Position numbers and translations under genes: made by a program. Shown one piece after another: positions 6,720 through 10,347 of a stretch of DNA of 10,347 nt (position 1 is the first letter of the stretch; each line of letters starts with the position of its first letter). The notes below the pieces were generated by a model. The model had not been told where the DNA came from. It worked only from the letters and a program-made list of their open reading frames with translations, and did not search any database. This DNA comes from Candidatus Zixiibacteriota bacterium (GTDB lineage: Bacteria; Zixibacteria; MSB-5A5; SM23-73-2): the NCBI GenBank assembly GCA_030615745.1, contig JAUWYR010000058.1, positions 1 through 10,347 on the forward strand. The letters run 5' to 3'.

Positions 6720-7412
6720 CTAAAGCCCTCTTTTTCCAAAAATCGCAGTTCCAATCCTTATCATATTAGATCCCTGCTCAATCGCCACCTGGTAGTCTGA
6801 GGTCATTCCCATAGATAGATACTCCATCTCAATTTCTGGAATTTTCTCTTTTTTTATCTTTTCAAAAATTTCTTTTAACAACTTAAAACATGGTCTTACC
6901 TTATTTAAGTCAGGTGTGAAAAGTCCGATGGTCATTAAACCTTTAATTTTCAAACCTTCTAAATTAGAAATCTTTTTGACGAAATCCAAAACCTCATCCG
7001 GTTTCAATCCAAACTTCGTCTGTTCTTGTGAGGTGTTAACCTCAACTAAGACATCGGTAACCTTTCCAACTTCTTTTGCTCTTTTAGAAATCTGATGCGC
7101 AAGCTTCAAGCTATCAAGTGACTGAATCATATCAAAAAGCCTCACCGCTTTTTTGACCTTATTGGTCTGAAGATGACCCACAAGATGTTTTTCAAAATCA
7201 TTCTCTATTTTGGAAAATTTATCTTCCGCCTCCTGAACTTTATTCTCTCCAATTATTTTGATCCCATATCTTAAAGCCTCTTTTATATCTTCGACCCCAT
7301 AAGTTTTTGATACAGCGACAATTTTTATATCCTTTTGGCTTTTACCAGCTTTCTCAGCTGAAAAAGCAACTTTTTTCATAAGGGTCTTTATGTTTTGTTC
7401 AATATCTATCAT
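6720..7412 (-). CDS. yggS: YggS/PLPBP family pyridoxal-phosphate homeostasis protein
   Basis: The 230-residue protein belongs to the single-domain PLP-binding family (YggS, human PLPBP), which resembles the alanine racemase barrel and keeps free pyridoxal 5'-phosphate and amino-acid pools in balance; no catalytic reaction is established. The PLP-binding lysine is Lys36 in VAVSKTYG. Further family motifs are IGENKVQEAEDK, HLVGHLQTNKVKKA, VEVNTSQEQTKFG, GLMTIG, and the C-terminal MGMTSDYQVAIEQGSNMIRIGTAIFG that holds the phosphate. Length is normal. The ATG at 7412 is chosen because it gives the family N-terminus; no clear Shine-Dalgarno sequence precedes it. It stops (TAG) 76 bases before the phosphorylase ATG, on the same strand, so it may be co-transcribed with the operon in part. 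In many bacteria yggS sits next to proC or yggT, which are absent here. Confidence 0.95.
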   Translation of the reverse strand: MIDIEQNIKTLMKKVAFSAEKAGKSQKDIKIVAVSKTYGVEDIKEALRYGIKIIGENKVQEAEDKFSKIENDFEKHLVGHLQTNKVKKAVRLFDMIQSLDSLKLAHQISKRAKEVGKVTDVLVEVNTSQEQTKFGLKPDEVLDFVKKISNLEGLKIKGLMTIGLFTPDLNKVRPCFKLLKEIFEKIKKEKIPEIEMEYLSMGMTSDYQVAIEQGSNMIRIGTAIFGKRGL

Positions 7413-7422
7413 TTTGCAAGTT

Positions 7423-7453
7423 ATTATAATAAAAAAATTTGATTAAAATGCAA
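7423..7453 (-). promoter_or_regulatory. Possible yggS promoter giving a nearly leaderless transcript
   Basis: On the minus strand a perfect TATAAT (7428-7423) lies ten bases before the yggS ATG, with TTGCAT (7453-7448) upstream at a long 19-base spacing. A start site about seven bases beyond the -10 box would leave only a few bases of leader, which agrees with the missing Shine-Dalgarno signal. The -10 is inside a 12-base palindrome TTATTATAATAA (7421-7432). The region is very AT-rich, so chance is a real alternative. Confidence 0.3.
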
Positions 7454-7500
7454 GGAAAAATGAAGAGCAAAATTTCAGGTTATGTGGTGTCTCTAACATT

Positions 7501-7573
7501 TGCGAAGCATTCTTCGAATCTTTACACTGTCATTGCGAAGCAATCTCTTACCGAGATTCCTCGCTCAACGAGG
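7501..7573. repeat. Run of four small hairpins in a gene-free spacer
   Basis: The 223-base spacer 7413-7635 has no convincing gene. Within it are CGAAG-CATT-CTTCG (7503-7516), TTGC-GAA-GCAA (7533-7543), AATCTC-TTACC-GAGATT (7542-7558) and CCTCG-CTCAA-CGAGG (7559-7573); the second and third share their boundary bases. The sequence CATTGCGAAGCAATCTC resembles a repeat I recall seeing between genes in several unrelated bacterial genomes, so this is probably a degraded dispersed palindromic element. No T-run follows it on the minus strand, so it is a poor terminator for the kinase gene. Confidence 0.6.
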
Positions 7574-7582
7574 ATATTACAT

Positions 7583-7610
7583 CTGCCTACTGCCTACTGC
7601 CTACTTTTAA
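7583..7610. repeat. Heptamer tandem repeat, CTGCCTA x3 plus CTTTTAA
   Basis: CTGCCTA occurs three times head to tail at 7583-7603, followed in the same 7-base phase by CTTTTAA at 7604-7610. That last unit is also found in the second tract at 7640-7646. Seven-base tandem repeats of this kind are known from cyanobacteria and some other genomes. The role here is unknown. Confidence 0.8.
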
Positions 7611-7625
7611 CTCTTTTCTCTTTAT

Positions 7626-7658
7626 TTTTTAATTTTTAACTTTTAATTTTTAATTTTT
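7626..7658. repeat. Heptamer tandem repeat TTTTTAA running into the kinase gene
   Basis: The units TTTTTAA, TTTTTAA, CTTTTAA, TTTTTAA and a partial TTTTT follow each other without gaps. The tract begins outside and ends inside the kinase coding region. Read on the minus strand it encodes the last residues (KLKIKS) and the TAA stop at 7638-7636. Repeat number changes would alter this tail. Confidence 0.75.
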
Positions 7659-10347
7659 CCAGCCTTTCCTTCGCATCCTCAACTTCAGGTATTCCCGGGT
7701 CAGCATCCTTCCAGATTTCAAGAAATTCCTCATATTTCTCAATTGCCTTATTATTCCAACCAGATTTTTCATAACAGATCCCCAAAAAGTAGGGAATTTT
7801 GGAGGAGAAGAGAGGATTTTTCACTTTTGGGAGTATATTCCAATTTAACAGTTTTTCGAATTCCTGCACAGCTTCACCTATCATATCCCTTTCCAGATAA
7901 GTTTTTGCCAGCCAGAATCTTATTCCATAGTCATTTTTCTCCTTTTCAGCAAGCCTAATTATTTCCTTTTGGGCTTGCCCAATATCTCCACTGGCATATT
8001 TTATCATAAATTCCAGGAAATACCATTGGGATTTCTCACTTTCGGTTTTATCCTTGACCTCCTCACGAACTTCATTTAATATCTTTTCTGCCGTGTCTAT
8101 TTCCCCCGCTTTCACCAGAAGGTATCCGTAAGAGCATTTGACATCATATAGTACTTCAGGAAAAAGTTCAGCCACAAGCCTTACCATTTTCTGACCGTTT
8201 TGCAAGGCCTTATCAAACTCTTTCTTCTCTACATGAATTTTAGCCATTTGGTCATATTTTTCGGCCTGCTGGGCATAAAGCTTGTCCAGCTCATCTGCCG
8301 CAATGCCCTGATGTAATATCTTTAATGCCAGGTCGTATTTACCTTGAGATAGAGGAATCAGGGCGAGGTGAGCTCGAGAGATCGATTTAGCTGTTTTCCC
8401 GCCGACATCCCCATATCGAAGAAAATATTTCTCGGCATTATCGTATTCTCTCTTATGCAGATACATCAGCCCTAACTTCTCAACACTTGCTTCAAAATCA
8501 GGTTTGATCTCCAGAGCCTTCTTATAAGATTCTTTAGCCTTATCAACCTCAGCATGGTGTGCGTAAATATCCCCTCTGGAATCATAAGGGTTGGCTTCTC
8601 CCGGAGCTAACTGTATATATTTATTAATAGACTGAATGGCCTCGTCATAACGACCAGCTCTATCATAAGCATAAGCCAACATATTATATGCATCTTTATC
8701 CAACGAGTCCAACTCGATCACTTTGTTATATCCAGCAATAGCCTCATCGTAATTTTTCATAATGTAATTTGCCAAAGCCAGATTTTTAATAGCGATCTTC
8801 TCGTCAGGATAAAACTTGACCATCTCTTCTAAGATCTGTTTCGCTTCCTGCAATTTCACTTGGAACATCCGATGAAAAGCATCGATCAAAAATTTCTCTT
8901 TCTTCGATACCTTATACGAAAACTTGGCTGCCTTCTCCATATAGGTCCTTGCCCTGACCTCGTTGTGGAGGTTAGAGTAGCAAAAAGCCAATCTCAGATA
9001 GGCGATGGCAAAGGTTGAATCAATTTTAACTGCTTTTTCAAATTTCTCAGCTGCTTCTTTCATATAGAGTTTATTAAAAAGCTCATTTCCCTCCAGATAA
9101 AGCCGTAATGCTTCAGGGGAATGGGTGGTTATGTCTGCCACAGGCTTTTCCTCCTCTTTTCGAGCAAGGGCAGGCAGCTCTAAATCTTTCTTTATCTCAT
9201 CGGAAAGACTATCTACTAAAGTAAAAATGTTTACACCATTGGGTCCTGCTATTCTCTGGGAGGCAACTACATTTCCGGTCTGGACATCCACCAACTGAGA
9301 GGTGATGACTAAGTCAGGTTTGGTTGAAAGTATCTTGCCTAAAAGCATATATTTTGCCTGTGCTTTTTGAGCTACTTCCGAAGCGACCGTTTTATCTATA
9401 ACTTTTACCCCCTCTTTTCCCATCATCTTGAAAATATCAAAAAGTCTCTGACTGGAAACGACCCTCATATATTGAGATTCTGATAGGTCAGTGATCAGAA
9501 GTTCGGAGACCATCTCACCGATTTTCTCCTTATCTTCCTTATCTTTCAAATTTTCAAAATACATTATGGCTAAAGTATTTTCTTCTGCTACCACCTTCTT
9601 TCCCGGAACTACATCAAATTTGAAAGGTTTGAGAATTAGGAAAAGCAAAACAAGGACAAAAGCAATTGAGGCAGGAACTATAAAAGGAAGAAGTTTCTTT
9701 TTAGGCTTGGGTGGCACAGCTTCTAAAGGAATCTGGGCGGTCTTCACGTATTCCAAACTTTTCTTCTCACGCCTCAAATCCGCTAAAAGATCATCTATGT
9801 GTTGATATCTCTCCTCTTTCTCCTTAGACAATGCCTTAAAAACCATATCCTCTAACTTGGCTGAAACCTGATTGTTAAACCGAACTACTGGCTGGGGCTC
9901 TTCATTCAGGATGGAATAAATTATGGCTGCCTGATGTTCTCCCTCAAAAGGCAATCGTCCGGTCAAAAGCTCATACAACACTACTCCAAAGGAGAAAATA
10001 TCTGATCTGGTATCCACTTCCTCTCCAGAAGCTTGCTCAGGAGACATATACGCTGCAGTCCCTAAGGTCGAGCGAGTCTTGGTCAGCTTGGTGGCTCCCT
10101 TTAGCTTTGCTAAACCAAAGTCCATTATCTTCACTTGACCTCGAGGAGTGAGCATTACGTTGTCCGATTTGATATCCCTGTGCACAATCCCCTTCTCATG
10201 AGCTACAGTCAAACCTTCACATACCTGAATCCCAATATCCAAAACCTTTTTTACCGAAAGTGTCTCTTTTTCAATTATCTTTTTCAAAGTCTTTCCCTCA
10301 CAATATTCCATGACTATAAACATCTGTCCCTCAAATTCATCGATCTC
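7636..10347 (-). CDS. Membrane Ser/Thr protein kinase with TolB-like and TPR domains (N-terminus outside window)
   Basis: The frame is open to the right edge, so 903 C-terminal residues are visible (numbered from the edge) and the glycine loop and ATP lysine are missing. The Hanks-type kinase domain shows the hinge MEYCEG, HRDIKSDN (catalytic Asp58), DFG (Asp76), MSPEQ (102-105) and the DIFSFGVVLYELLTG helix; residues look active, RD type. A single hydrophobic membrane segment follows a PKPKKK stretch at about 219-239. Outside it lies a domain of about residues 257-390 (NTLAIMYFENL, then MRVVSSQRLFDIF, then KYMLLGKI) like the TolB/FlgO-like domain of other kinases and cyclases. From about 410 to the end come roughly eight to ten tetratricopeptide repeats, for example YDEAIAGYNKVIELD and VDKAKESYKKALEIKPD. 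Expected topology: kinase inside, TolB-like and TPR parts in the periplasm. A sensor role is inferred; ligand and targets are unknown. The C-terminus is shaped by a heptamer repeat. Confidence 0.92.
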   Translation of the reverse strand, partial: EIDEFEGQMFIVMEYCEGKTLKKIIEKETLSVKKVLDIGIQVCEGLTVAHEKGIVHRDIKSDNVMLTPRGQVKIMDFGLAKLKGATKLTKTRSTLGTAAYMSPEQASGEEVDTRSDIFSFGVVLYELLTGRLPFEGEHQAAIIYSILNEEPQPVVRFNNQVSAKLEDMVFKALSKEKEERYQHIDDLLADLRREKKSLEYVKTAQIPLEAVPPKPKKKLLPFIVPASIAFVLVLLFLILKPFKFDVVPGKKVVAEENTLAIMYFENLKDKEDKEKIGEMVSELLITDLSESQYMRVVSSQRLFDIFKMMGKEGVKVIDKTVASEVAQKAQAKYMLLGKILSTKPDLVITSQLVDVQTGNVVASQRIAGPNGVNIFTLVDSLSDEIKKDLELPALARKEEEKPVADITTHSPEALRLYLEGNELFNKLYMKEAAEKFEKAVKIDSTFAIAYLRLAFCYSNLHNEVRARTYMEKAAKFSYKVSKKEKFLIDAFHRMFQVKLQEAKQILEEMVKFYPDEKIAIKNLALANYIMKNYDEAIAGYNKVIELDSLDKDAYNMLAYAYDRAGRYDEAIQSINKYIQLAPGEANPYDSRGDIYAHHAEVDKAKESYKKALEIKPDFEASVEKLGLMYLHKREYDNAEKYFLRYGDVGGKTAKSISRAHLALIPLSQGKYDLALKILHQGIAADELDKLYAQQAEKYDQMAKIHVEKKEFDKALQNGQKMVRLVAELFPEVLYDVKCSYGYLLVKAGEIDTAEKILNEVREEVKDKTESEKSQWYFLEFMIKYASGDIGQAQKEIIRLAEKEKNDYGIRFWLAKTYLERDMIGEAVQEFEKLLNWNILPKVKNPLFSSKIPYFLGICYEKSGWNNKAIEKYEEFLEIWKDADPGIPEVEDAKERLEKLKIKS

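Noticed and set aside
7501-7573. Cloverleaf-like fold with a TTCGAATC stretch, reminiscent of a tRNA T-loop
   Set aside because: There is no acceptor stem, D-arm or anticodon arm in the right order; the stems are sequential and simple.
7439-7639. Plus-strand reading frame of 66 codons, with an AAGGA before an in-frame ATG at 7460
   Set aside because: It runs through the hairpins and both heptamer tracts, so its sequence (for example LPTAYCLLLT) is a by-product of repeats; it matches no family I recognise.
7583-7658. CRISPR-like or phage repeat array
   Set aside because: Units are only seven bases, head to tail without spacers, and no cas gene is present.

Overview
The window looks like chromosomal DNA from a low-G+C bacterium. 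It holds one housekeeping operon, one separate housekeeping gene, the start-truncated reading frame of a large sensor kinase and the tail of an insertion sequence. Everything except the transposase is on the minus strand. The taxon cannot be fixed from the sequence alone. The bacteroidete-like isoleucyl-tRNA synthetase (GIHH signature), the kinase-TolB-like-TPR protein and the heptamer tracts and hairpin repeats between genes are the combination I associate with uncultured lineages of the FCB group and nearby phyla (Zixibacteria, KSB1, WOR-3 and similar). That is inference from family resemblance.

Layout, left to right. (1) Bases 1-620: the 3' part of an IS481-like element, with the C-terminal 195 residues of its DDE transposase and a probable right end carrying a 25-bp-period direct repeat. 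(2) Bases 621-723: an intergenic patch of three tight hairpins, two of which share the same arm sequence, between the convergent transposase and rluD. (3) Bases 724-6643, minus strand: a compact operon transcribed as purine nucleoside phosphorylase, ileS, a DksA/TraR-type zinc-finger protein, lspA, rluD. Gaps are 1-13 bases, and the same stop-G-ATG junction (TAAGATG) occurs twice. A good sigma70-type promoter with a palindrome in its spacer lies upstream at 6685-6713. (4) Bases 6720-7412, minus: yggS, a PLP-homeostasis protein. (5) Bases 7413-7635: no convincing gene. This stretch holds a run of small hairpins and two heptamer tandem tracts, one of which runs into the 3' end of the next gene. 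(6) Bases 7636-10347, minus: a membrane Ser/Thr kinase with a TolB-like domain and a long TPR array, cut by the window edge inside its kinase domain.

The operon combines translation (IleS, RluD), purine salvage, lipoprotein maturation (LspA) and a probable RNA-polymerase-binding regulator. These are growth-linked functions, so co-transcription makes sense, but I see no single pathway joining them.

I do not see a new multi-gene system. The best leads are residue-level and repeat-level. IleS has GIHH in place of the class I HIGH signature, a form linked to strong mupirocin resistance. The nucleoside phosphorylase has Asp where 6-oxopurine-specific enzymes have a base-recognising Asn. Heptamer repeats supply the end of a protein and its stop codon.
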